A stretch of DNA of 64,000 bases from Astrocystis sublimbata (Eukaryota; Ascomycota; Sordariomycetes; Xylariales; Xylariaceae), in contig JAJNNY010000011.1 of the NCBI GenBank assembly GCA_022453515.1, forward strand, positions 62,001-126,000. Reading direction: 5' to 3'. This document shows, piece by piece, positions 39,201 through 51,538 of this stretch (positions within the stretch are counted from its first letter, which is position 1; each line of letters begins with the position of its first letter). The notes below the pieces were generated by a model. It saw only the letters and a list, made by a program, of their open reading frames with translations, was not told where the DNA came from and did not search any database. The position numbers and the translations under genes were made by a program.

Positions 39201-42200
39201 CTAAATCCACCTGCTGTGAAACGAATCCTCGCTGAGTACGCCAGGTTGCCTTTGTCGAAAGGACAGGGACGCCGTAGCACAAACAGGCGCAGAGTTCGGT
39301 CAAGAAGTCGGTGAACGTAGAGATGAAGAAATCGTCTTCTCTTACATCGCTGCAAAGTCCCTGAAAGCCGTAATTGTAAAGATAGCAGCGATGGGAGCGA
39401 CACAGGGTATGATTCCGCATGCGTAGGTCAATTGCGCCCTTGCCTGGTGTTGTGCGCACGCCTTCGTGGGATCGAACACAAGGCGACGCGAACGAGTGAG
39501 TGCGTCTACTCGGTAGGGTGAAATTGATTCGAATCGAACAGAGCATTACCTAGGTACATGTAGGTAGGTAGGTGTGTTCGGTTCTGCCGCAGACAGGCGG
39601 CCAGGTGATGGTGAGAGAGAAGGTGTCAGGGTAGGTAGTCCTAGAGTCTCCTGGACGAATTCAAGTCATCATCAAGGCGGCGCGCACAGCAGGTAGGCAC
39701 GACTGACCGCACGACTGACCTACCGCCTTTGATTAGCAACCACGCCTTCAGTAATTCGCACCTTCCTGGTAGTAGAGTTAATATGTGCGCATATCTCTAG
39801 GTTCGCCGATGGTGACTTACATGACATGTATTGCCTCCAAGCCCCTATCACTTCGTCGCCAAAATAAACCGGACCGTGTACTAGGCTACGTCCATTTCCA
39901 AGAACCCTTGGCCATATAACTTCAATAAGCGAGATGTCTGTTAAATCTTCTTCGATATCGGCGCGATGTGTCAATGAGCTGTCGTGTTCATTTAAGGTCA
40001 ACGAACATGGACATGTGTTGATGGAACCGACTTCGACTAGTTAGAGCACAGCACGAGGTTCTAAAATGGTTGTAGAATGTCGATGTTCAATCGGTTCGAG
40101 GCCTTGAATGAATGCTTTCAGGTAGCGAAAGGAAAGTATTCACGGCGTTGACCGTGCTTGCGCTGGAGTTTTGAGGAAACGAGATAGCGCGCGCGGGTCG
40201 TTGTTGGGCAGAAAATATACAGTATCGATGCCTAAAAATGGGTGGTACAAGATTTAGGCAGAAAGTATTCCTCCCTCACATGTAGAGTCTCAACAACAAG
40301 AACAGTTGATGAGTATTATTGACGAGGACAAATCTTCGGCTTCTCCGGGTGTCAGGAGCTAAGTATGCTCGGATCCTCTACTGAGAGCACAGCTTGACAA
40401 GATGGGTGTTTGGTTCAGTTCATATACAGTGATTCGTTTAGTAACAGTAATAGGTTGGCGCTTGTCCGGTTGTGTATGGTTCAGGGGTCAGTTGCGCAGC
40501 ATGCCCAACCAGCAGTGTTCCCGAAGGTGGTGGAGACATTTTATCAAGTAGAAAGCAGTGTGCAGTCCAGAATGTCTGTGCGGAAGTCACCTTTGCCATA
40601 TTATGGTCTCTAGATGTAAAGCCGGCCTGTCAAACTAACTTCAATGCGGAGGCGGTACTCACGCGTTTCTTCAACCCCATCACAACCAGCATTTTGGAGG
40701 TCCATAGGGTTGAATACTCAGGGAAATAGCGTGAACTGATATCAAACCTGCGCTGTGAGTTATCCAATACGATACCCTCTTGTAATAATGCCATAAGAGT
40801 CTGCTTGTTTTCCCCCTATCCCTGCCTTTTCGGTGTTTTGTTATCATAGGTTTTGCTACAAGACTTCGGAGACCCTAATCATAAGGTCAGGTCACGGACA
40901 GAAAAGTCTCGCTTTACATTGGCTGTAAAAGAATCACGAAATGGGATTGTTATAATTAGTGAAAGGCAAAAGATCAATTAGTCTGTAAGGATGCTCGCGG
41001 TAGCAATGGAAGACAGGGAGTTTCCCGACTTCAGCCGAAGAATCGAGCAGACTCGTAAAATGATAAACGCCAGCAACTGCATATTATTGCACAAAACTCA
41101 ATCTTTAAGCTCTGAGTCTCCATTAAGCTGGGACATATCCGTGGTTCATGGTAGGGCAAGTCTCCTATGCTATACTAGGCTTGAGAATAGAAACCGAGAC
41201 TCTAAAATCGGTGCAAATACACTGACGGTAACATTTGAGAATGAATATGATGTACATAAGATGAGCGTACGATATCGTATCTAATGAATAACTCATGATA
41301 TCTGTTGGTGGTATTTGCTTGAGTGGTCATGGCCGCGAGCTGAACTTTTATGTTTCGAAGGGCTGCTTAAATATCCGTGGAATCAGCAGCATTTAGGCAA
41401 GAATTAAGATCACCTTGACATTCATGATCGTTAACCTCAATACGTCGAACAGGATGGCAATATCCCGTAGAAAGTCTTCTGATCCAAGAATGGGAAGCTT
41501 GGTGTTGATCATCTTGCACGTGGCAAGACATGATGCCGAGAGCACGGAATCGACGACGGTCTAGAGCCCCCTCCGAGTATTGAACGCATCCAAATGCCGA
41601 CAGACTGTCATTGGAAGCAAAACCGGGACCGGAACCCGATCATACAGACCATATGCTCCCTACCTGCCTCCTCTTTTCCCGTGCGGCTCAAGGGCCAGAT
41701 CCGCCCGAGCAACTAGTCCACGGCGGCAATTGCATGGTGATGATTGGCTCATCGCCCACCAACGCAGCAACCAAACAGCATGCAAGCGGCAAGGTGATGT
41801 ATATATTATCCGTCCCATATTCTTTCTATCTACCTGTTGGATGCAAGTAGTCGACTCGGGATCTATCCCCACAAGCCGATTGCTCTGCAGTGTAATGCTA
41901 TGCAGAAAATGAGCTCGTGCAGCATTTCGCGAGCTGTTAACCTCATCGGGCTGTCTCGCCACTTGCCTAGATCGAAAGCTGGGCACGCAATGTCCTTTTG
42001 TCTTAGACTGAGTACGTATGCTAGCCGAAGTCGATTGTTGTTGGTCATTGGATCGTGGCGCCTGTGTGTTACTCTATTGTGGGTAATAATTGAACATTGC
42101 AGTAGACAACGATCATTGACCCATGCTCGCCATGCTGCACTGGCAGCTAACAGAACGCAGAACTTGCATTCTCGTTTCCTAAAGCGGTGTCACATCGTAT

Positions 42201-45200
42201 CTCCCGAGCCTCCGCAATTTTCTGTGACTATGCATATACTGTACGTGTGCTCGGTGTGGATATGGCACTATCCCGTTGGCTTCGAGCGTAGTAACTCCTC
42301 TCCACCTCAGGCCAATGTAACTATCTGCTTTTATCACAGAGTGCAACGTTGAGGCTCAAAGAGATTGAGACTTTGGGGGGCTTTAAGTGTGGCATCGGGC
42401 TGAAGTGTGCTGAAGTGTGCTGATATTACTGCTAGTCTCCGATATCCATGGTACAATGGCTTGGAGCAAGCCTCGGAATGGTGATGGCTTTGCAGCCTAC
42501 TGCAGATGCACATGATCAGTGCTAGAGTTGCCTTAAAATCATGAGCCTTGCATGAACTTCTAATTTCTCTTTGTCTGTTTGTTGTTTCTGATGTTAGCAA
42601 AGATGTTGCCTAGCTGGGTTTTGGAGGCACAAAGACTTGTCGAACGGTAGCGGAGTTTGATAGACGCGATACAAATAACAAAAGGTACATCAGAGATACC
42701 TGATGGGATACTTCTGAAGGTACATCGCTCAGCTTAGGGCCTGTCGATCTGTCAGGAGCTATTATTCGCTACCACTCTCTCGGGAATTGAACGCTCGCGA
42801 ACTACACCAACAGCCTTCCTTGGTTTCCACCACCCACATTTCCAGCAAACAAGGCAACTCTGTTAGGTTCACCCCCATAATCATCATTCCTATCCTGGAG
42901 GTGCTGCTTCTCTGAAATTACTAGCAAGGCCCCGTAGGACATCTCATCCCCTGCCCGATCATGAAGCCAACGTCCCTATCGATAGCACCTTGCCTGTTGA
43001 CGGGATTGATACTGTGGATACATTTTCAAGGACGTTGCAATAACATGAAGTGGAGTTGGGAAGCCTGTTATGTGTCGTGTACTGTTTCTGGCCGTATTGC
43101 CTCGGAAAAGTGCCCCTTTCGCTCACCATAGCCTTATGAACGGGCAAATGCCCAGAAAAGCCTGGACTTCCAGTTGTAACAAAGAACCAAACAATGATCA
43201 ACTTGTCAAGTTCCTGGGTTCTCTACGGAGGCCTGATATAACATGAGCTTAGCCCTTAAAACGGCATCAACTCTGTAACGAAAATCAACGACGCAACATT
43301 CCCTCACAGCCGTTCTTCCCACAATGTCCACTGGAATTTTACCTAAGCCTTAGTACAAAGCATGGTTGTGCAGAGAGTGCTGGAACATTATGCCCGTCGG
43401 TTCGCCCTTGAACGCCCTCGAAAGCCCCTATTCGGAAGATACTTCGTGTACGTAGTACGACGCACAAATACCGCACCAAAATGATGCAACTCCACCATGA
43501 AACCACCAGCAGCTATTATCTTTGCCGGAGACGAGACCCTTCCGTGCAATAGGATGACTTTTCCAGCCGAGAACGCAGAGCGGACTCAGCGAAGGGTCAT
43601 ACAGCAGATTTCCTGTGCCGAACGCTACGATTGAGTTGGCCGTGAAACACATTGACTTGTACATATTCACGGGTTCTATACTGAATCGTAGCACAGTTCA
43701 TTTATCTACGCACCTCATTCGACGCGATCGACTTCCCCCATTGACTTGAACGATAAGAATCCGAACATCCCCTTGTCTCGCCAATCGACAAACAAAGCGT
43801 GTGCCCCTTGTATAACAACGTTCCAAGACTTGCAAACCCACGCCTCGAATCCGACCGAAATTATATTGGAAAATTCCCAAATCCATCACTCGTCGCGTTA
43901 TAGCTAGTTTAATCCAAACACAACGCCGGCCATGAACGACACGGAACCGGCCGTCTACCAGAAAACCTTCAAATAACCTGCATCTTGATCGAAGATTCAT
44001 ATTGATAGAGAAAGCTTTTGTACAGTTTGCTGGAACTCTACCAAGGAGAATGATACTAGATTGTTGTCGCGCCTATTAAGGGCTACATGGTGATTAGGGT
44101 TGGTGGCATCGAACATGACGATCGCCCTTGCGCACGCAGTCCGACAAATGGGTACATGTGGGAGCTGTTGTTGACGCGATTCTCAATAGAGTGGCAACAC
44201 GTCTTTGATCACGAAGAGACATGGAAATGGTAGTCATGAGAGGAGAGACTAGCTGATTTGTTCGTTCATCACTCAAGAGTCAAGATCAGACTGTCAGGGA
44301 CTATTAGAGTGAATGGCGCAGCCAAAAGAATATCCTGGACTTTCTCGGTTTCACGTCGCTAGTGGGTAGCATCCAAATCGATGTAAGACGTGGACATCAT
44401 GGTTCCTATTGTTTGGCTATATAAACACTCGAGAATCACTATGAGGCTTAAGCCCAAGGATCTGCTCCAGTAACAGTGTAATATATTCTATGGAAGCTAA
44501 ATTAGGGTGATTTGCTGGTTTCTGCAAGTCAATAGTATCAGAAACTAAGCCCACCGATTAATTAATAGCTCTTTCCTGTAACTATTCGCATCTGGGTCTG
44601 CTTTTGCAAGAGTATCAGAAGAAGTCAAGTCCAATCACTCACTGTCCGTGATGCTGTCGAAGTTCACTGTTGTCCTTCATGTCTCGTAAACGACAAATGA
44701 ATGAGACGTTGTTAAAAAACACACCTTGGGAATATGTAACCCATCTTCCAGAAAGAGTCGAATGGTTTTAAAACTCCCGGTTATTCGAACGCAATTAAGG
44801 AGGCGTAAGCAGGCACTGGCGAGTCAACAGAGCTTTTTATTACATACATCCGTGCGTCCATAGTTGTTAATCTACCTAGGTATTGAGCGATATGACGAAC
44901 CGAAGATCTGTTACATGGATATGATAGATCAGAGTCATTTGAGAATGACTGACCGGACGTCTCCCATGCTTGATCATCACGACACATAGATGCGTTAAGC
45001 CCTATAGGCCCATTGAGGCGTTGAGAACCAACCGGTCCAAACACGCGGTTGACCCGAGGTGGGCTTGTCCCTTCGCTCTGCAGCCAAATTCGTTATCCAG
45101 GGATTAATAACCTGGTGACGTCTGAACACGCGGGGCATTCAGTGTTGCGCATGCACTTACATCCACATGGAATGATGTTCAGTAGTATGTAGCATCTGGT

Positions 45201-48200
45201 TAATAAGTTGCCAAAGGTCGAGCTTGACGCCTCTATGAACATATTTGGCTGAATATTATAATGAATCAAGATATTACTTCTTGACTCCTCATTCTGCACT
45301 GTATATTGAGCGCCATTTTGCGAGTGACAAGGTCAAAGAGTATTTAGGTTCTGATATTCTTGTCCATTAAGAATTGGAAGGGTCAAGGTCTGCAGCACTT
45401 GGGGGTCGTCTTGAACTTGACAGTCTTTGCCTATTGCCTAGGTATGGAGAGTGACAGGAGTAAACTACGGAGCCACCAGAGGATAACCAAATTGGCATTC
45501 TAATTCGAATAGGGGTAAGTATTTGGCACCTATCACCTGAAGAAAAGCGTCCTCAGCAACGTTAGAGGTGTTCAGTACCAAAGCTGGAACCTTCAAATCT
45601 AATGTGTCAATGTCGGTTACGACTCGTGGTTATATTCAAGATGCCCTATGGTTAAGATGTTCCAACACTAGTGGTCTAAACTTTCGACCTTCAGTGATGG
45701 TACTACTTACTAGTTAATTTGCGAGAATGGAAGAGTGTCGCGCTTTACATTGCGCTGCTGCCAACAAACGATCACAAACGTGTTGCAACTGCTGCACATG
45801 CTTTTGCTGACATGGTCAATGCGCGATAGAGGGTCTTCAGTTTGGGTTACACAAACGGAAATAAGATGAGGATGGCCCCATTTCGGTCCTCGGAGCATAA
45901 TCAGCAAAATAACAGGTTCTCGGCATTTGGTATTTTGAGCCTCCTATAGCTGACAATAATATCATTTTAGAGAATCTGCCGACTAGCCACATGATTCCGT
46001 TTCTCCCAATTAAACCATGCATAATCGCTGCTCAATGTATATCTATCCCGTTTGAGCAGGTGTTTACAAACTTCCAAGTTGCGTCGGACGTGTTGTCCTA
46101 GCACTAGACTGGCCCAAGTGTCGTCTCTCAAGCGTGAGAGCGGAATTGTCCGTGTTAGCCTCACCGGGTCGCCTGGATAAAAATCATAACACCTGCCTGT
46201 ATGTAACTGATATCACATATTGATCCACACCTTCAAGTATCAGCGGTTAGACCAACTCACGCATGGTTGAAAGCGATCTCCCGCAGCTCGCTAAGCCGCT
46301 GCTGCCCTCCACGCCAAGCATAGCTAGATTGTGCAATCCGCGCAAGGATGCAGGGTGACTGAGGGACAGCTCAGTGTAATAGCACACTGCCGACCAGTGT
46401 GAGCACAACACAATGCCGGCACAAACGGCGCAGCTCTCAAAGCTTGAAATCGTGTCGTGTGTTAATACCTCAGCTTCCGTTGGCCAGGATGATTGTGGTA
46501 GCAGTATGGAGATTCCGCTTTTGGGGGGCTCTTTGCATAAGTGGCGTCGCTTAAATGGGCGCATTGGACGGGCAGGTATCACCAGCATGCAATAGCTTGC
46601 TGTCCTAGTCAATACGGTAGACGAGTGGCTGGTCTGAATCAGTTGCGACGAACTGTTGATGAATAGACAAATCAATTAAATAATGCCGATCGCATATTCT
46701 CCGCATTTTACAGCAAGATCTGATGTACGACTCACGTTCAATGCAACCTATATGTCGAGACGTTCCATCCGTGGCGTGATCAAGTGCCTGCTGGCTGCGG
46801 AATGCAGTAGGTGCTATTATGCCAACGCAGGCAGAGGGTGGCGCGAAAGGTGATGTGAGAAGTCGCGCGGATCTCATTATCGCCAGCCTGAGGGTAGTGA
46901 GTTTATGTTCCGAGGTATTTGATGGATACTGAATAGTTCAAGTGACCTGAGCACGGACAGGTGGCCGCGTATCGGGCCAGAGAATGCGGGAGGACTCACG
47001 AAAGCGAATGATAACACTGCCCCCGTCTCATGAGGGCCACTAAAGGTACCGGGTCCCTATAACACATACATTGGAGTGCGGTAATTCGAATACCATCGAC
47101 ATACTGCTTGTTTACACGCGTTCCAGAAGGCCCTGTGGTAGCATTGTTCTTGCCACCCCTGGAGTATGTACCTATAATCATGTTGACTGAACGGATCACT
47201 AGGAATGTACGTGTGTCTGGAAAGAGCTTGATTAGATTTACAATCATTTACTCGTATAAAGCGCCGCATGTGAAACTGGAGAAATGGGGCTCTGTCTGGA
47301 GAGTGGATGTGGTGATAATGTGACTCGTGAGAATGTAGAAGTGCCTGGCGAGCTGGCAGCAATGTATAATAGAGGGCAAAATACCTACCTGGACGGCAGT
47401 CATTTTCACTGCCAGTGCCACTATTGCTTGGCAATATCTTAGTTTGTCTTGTCTGGATTTCTTTCATGTATTCGTGATCGAGGGAGATCTTGCCAATCCG
47501 TCAACCTGAGATTTTCCAGACTTATCACAACAACCGCGGATATGTCTTCCACGAGTGTGGCTGGCCACTAGTCTAGCTACACGTCGCTCTATGCCTTTCA
47601 TGCAAATGATTAATGCAACATCATATTATCACAGAGCAGAGTTTTTCGGCTTCCTGCCCCAGATGCATGCAGGCTGGAGAACGGCTGCGACAGTCGCAAT
47701 ACATATGTAGTCACCAGACACGAGCTAGCACTCCCCTAGCGGAACCTCCCTGCGGCTACGGAAGAGTAATGTTTCTGATGAAATAAAAGAAAGCCTGGTG
47801 GTCATTGGTCGGCTCTTCTGAATCATGGCACTGTGGATGGATTATAGGAGTGCTACGCGATCTGCTTATGCAGCTCGGTACAGCAATAGATCCATTCAAG
47901 ACGGGTGTTTTCATCGGATCTTATTCAGCTGATTAAGTCCAACTCCTGATTTATGACATAGAGGGTGCGAGATTCATGCTATAGTCGAATTGACTGTGAG
48001 TTTTGATCCTGTCATTACTCGCTCTTGTGACGGCGAACAAACTTATGGCCACCATTCCATCCGTCCTTGCCTTGTTATTCTCAACGGCCACATATAGAAT
48101 ATGCAAGGCCTACTTTGAAAAGCGCGCTCCTCCAGGCCCAACAGAAACCGGCCAGCCTGAATTCTTCGGTGCCTGTCTATCACCCGTACAGCGACCTAAT

Positions 48201-48983
48201 AACCCTAGTTTCCTATGTTTTTCCCACAGAGTCTTCTCATCCTGCAGCGCTAGCAACACCCATTGGAGCAGTATGGCACACGGGTACCAGTTGACGGACA
48301 TCTGGTCACAGAGGTAAGCCTCCCGGGACAACTTAATGGTAGTTGCAGTGTCGCTTTTCTCTTGTGTACGGCAAGGGCGGCTTACAAGACATCCACCGCA
48401 AACAATGCCCCGAGCCCCCCCTAGACTCAGCCTGACACCACCGCCTGGTGCCCTCAGTTGTCGCCTTGGTTCGCATTTCGCAACTAGGCATCAACCTGTG
48501 GGCCCGGCAGCAACCCATCAAAGACACCATTCTCTCACGTGTCGTATAAATCTCTGTGCTAAATGTTTCGAATATAGTATTTGAGTGCCTCCCTATACCA
48601 TATAGTTCAAGAAGCGAGACGAGAGATAGACCTGGAAAGCTGAACGATACCACACCGTCTCCACCTAGGACTTCGAAGTATCGAAGAGGATGAGCATCTT
48701 GATTAGTCGTTGGATGGTTGGCCGCGGCGTCCCTGCCCCAAGACCCTGGACGCCTATCGAAGGCGCAAGGAGAACTATGCAACGCTCGTTAGCCTATGGC
48801 CCTGTTCTTAAAATAAAAACAAGAATCAACCCCTATTTGTCACCCTACGCGCCCCTGCAGCAGTGCATTGTGCGCATCGTTCGGAGCTGCCACGACCACA
48901 TCAACCACAATAGCAACAACCACAGACAAAGCCGTATCCGTCGTGAATCACCTCCCTTGCGGAACTGAACTCAGGTCGGAGAG
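36227..48983. other. Longest gene-poor region
   Basis: About 12.8 kb without a supported gene. The longest frames (39037-39546 minus, 169 codons; 41837-42352 plus, 171 codons; 48333-48782 minus, 149 codons) have no family features and no splice chain. TAGGTA-type runs occur near 37550-37570, 37770-37785 and 39546-39576. A possible exon with a hydrophobic start and a splice donor lies at 48045-48312 (see findings). Confidence 0.45.
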
Positions 48984-49956
48984 ATGTCTCATCCCAACTC
49001 CCAACGGCATTCCCGCTCGACACGCGTCACTACGCGGCACTCGAACCGCCGTCGCAACCGTGCACAAGCTGGCGTAGGAACGGAGCAACAGTCCGGCCAC
49101 GACACAGCCAATAGCCACCAGTCAACTGGTAGTCCGTCAACTTGGTGCGATGCCTCTTGGATTGGGGATGCCACGGACCCATCGTATTCCTCCTATAGTC
49201 AAGTCTTGAACGCCTTTGATTCTCCTGGGCAGGCAACAAGGTCGGAACTCCTGGCGCAGCACGCAAGCCATGTTGATGAAAATTTCAACGACAGCAATGG
49301 CTATGCCTATTCGTAGGTCCCTCGTATGCATTATGGTAAGGGTTTCATTCAGCTGACTTGACTTCCACCTTGATAGGGGCTTGAGCGTCTCGGCGTGGAA
49401 TGGGCTATTACCCCCCTATCAAGCTTTGTCGCACGATCCGAATGATGCTTCGATATCAGATAGAGCTTCTCCAACAGACAGAGCTGCAGCAGTCGAGGTC
49501 GAAGCAGCCTACAGCCTGACAGAGCCAAACCCTTCAGCAGGATACGAGGCCGGCCAGGCCCAGATGACCTTCATGCATCAAGGTCAGGTAACAGAGATCG
49601 AGATGTCTTCGGGCCACCATGTGGATCGACGTTGGTCAATGCAGGCCTTCCAGGGTTCTGAAGGGTATGTCTGCTCACGAGGATGATGCCGGAAGATGAC
49701 CGAGGATGACTAACATCAGTGAAGTGGACTCTCGGCAGATACTGCTACATATGCATCGATTGATCCCTCACCTACCATCCAGGAATACGACAGCAGAGAC
49801 GCAAGTGACGTTATGACACCAGTTGACCAAGACCATCTCATCCTTGGATGTGGTGGTGCGCCATGGTCTCCTGAGTTCCCCACGAACCACCATGTTACGA
49901 CTATACATTGTGATCAAGCCTATTTAGACACAGCTGGGTGTGAGACAAAAGAATGA
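48984..49956 (+). CDS. Fungal protein of unknown function, three exons
   Basis: Not recognised. Three exons join in frame: 48984-49312, 49377-49664 and 49725-49956, giving 282 residues. Intron 1 (GTAGGT...GATAG, 64 bp) and intron 2 (GTATGT, branch GACTAAC, acceptor GTGAAG, 60 bp) look normal. Exon 3 is open for 77 codons only if the AAG acceptor at 49724 is used rather than the CAG five bases upstream. The protein starts with an Arg/His/Ser-rich basic segment (residues 1-35) that could be a nuclear signal. It then becomes hydrophilic and rich in Ser, Asp, Gln and Thr, with no membrane segment or signal peptide. The C-terminal 75 residues include ILGCGGAPWSPEF and a few Cys and His residues. 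The ATG has a reasonable context (GAGATGTC). A regulatory or scaffold role is possible but not shown. Confidence 0.65.
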
Positions 49957-51538
49957 GAGGGAATGTGGAGTGCTGGCACTCAGCACGCCATCAATCATGT
50001 ACCTTGAAAAGCGAACAATGTTACCTACATTCTTTGTCAATATTATAGCACATGTATCTGTTGTTGTTCGGGGGGAAGCGCTGTATGCTTAACTGGAGAC
50101 ATTTCTATGATGTTGAAATGGGATTTGAAAAGATAAAAATTATAGAAGGGGGAATGGGAACACATCATTGATTGTACGTACGTTGGTATGTTAAATAGGT
50201 GTATTATAGACTATACTCTAGTGCATAAATGGATCGAAATAAGTTGTTATGCAGCCAACAATGACTGTTTCAAGGGAAGGCGAGGGATTTATGTCGTATG
50301 ATACGATCTTCCTTGAGTCAATGTTAAAACAGCCAGATGTTGTTGAATTCTTGATTGCATTCTTGTTAATAGAAGAATTGTGATATGATGCTGTAGCGCC
50401 ACTAGCTATCTAGAACCTGAGGCCGACGGCCTATGCAGAATGATATAGACGGCCAAATCCCGAACTCGATACAATTCTTGGTCAGATACAACTTCAATTA
50501 CATACATTATTATCTTGCCGTCAAAGGCATTGTTGTTGAGGGAAAACGTTTAAATCATTTCTATATTTAACTCCTGTAGACCTCCTTCCGAGAGGCGAGG
50601 TCAAGTTGGCCACTTGCAGCTGAAGATGGGTCGAAACTAGGCGAATGGCGACGCATTCATTGGCACTGGCAGTGCCTGATGCAACCATCATGCCCGCCAT
50701 CAGCACAGCCACACGGCATCCGATAACATTATTCTATTGTTTGATTGACGGACAATCTAAGACTTCCTCGGCAACTCCAATTCGATATCATCCGAGGGCA
50801 AATGACGGACGATGGGGAATACCGGATTGAGCCACTCGTCGCGGACAACGCGAGACAAGATTAATACTACATGACAAATGTTTTGCTTCATGAGAGCGAG
50901 TATGCGAATCAAATGGTCTACAAGGAGTTTCCACGAACTTATCAGTGGCGCTACAGTAGCATACAAGTGGCAACTTGTAGTTGACGTCAAAGCCACACCC
51001 TCCCGCTTTCTGCTCACTCACAGTCTATGCGTCTAATATGGCGCCGTCCGTCACCCACTAACATGTGTGAGCATCAGCTTGGCAGATAATAAATCAGGGA
51101 GTCTAATGCCGAATGCGTACTGTATGAGTAACTGTTTGAGGGTTGCTTAGCCTACCGTACTCTTCCCTATTGCTAGAACGCAACGGACAATAGTTGTAGG
51201 TAGGTAGCTTTTAGGTAATGTAATTGATTGATGGATGGTATTCTGAAAGTAATAGTGTTCTACAGTCATGGCAGACCCCCCACGATATGATTAAACTCGT
51301 ACCCTAGGTAGGTGCCGACCTAGATAGGTATCTACCAACTCCCTAGCCAGGCAGTTCCCATGGACGCGATTAGGCACCTTTCAACATCTACTACAACCTC
51401 TCAAAACATCCGACTTTCCGACACTCGACATGCCATTATTAATTGCATGTTAACCAACAGTATTATAACGTTAAAAGAGTGATCAGGGGTAACGCTCCAG
51501 TGTTCCCCGACTCTGACAAAGTCTTTCTTGCCATCGGT
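49957..51538. other. Intergenic region
   Basis: About 1.6 kb between two plus-strand genes. AT-rich up to about 50500, then mixed. TAGGTA-type runs at 51198-51211 and 51300-51335 precede the Gemin2-like gene. No gene or RNA recognised. Confidence 0.5.

Noticed and set aside
39037..39546. 169-codon open frame on the minus strand
   Set aside because: Unusual Cys/Arg/Phe composition without a family pattern, no flanking exons and TAGGTA runs immediately upstream. Not enough to call a gene.
41837..42352. 171-codon open frame on the plus strand
   Set aside because: Composition rich in Ser, Arg, His and Cys with no domain. The neighbouring frames are equally open, as in non-coding DNA.
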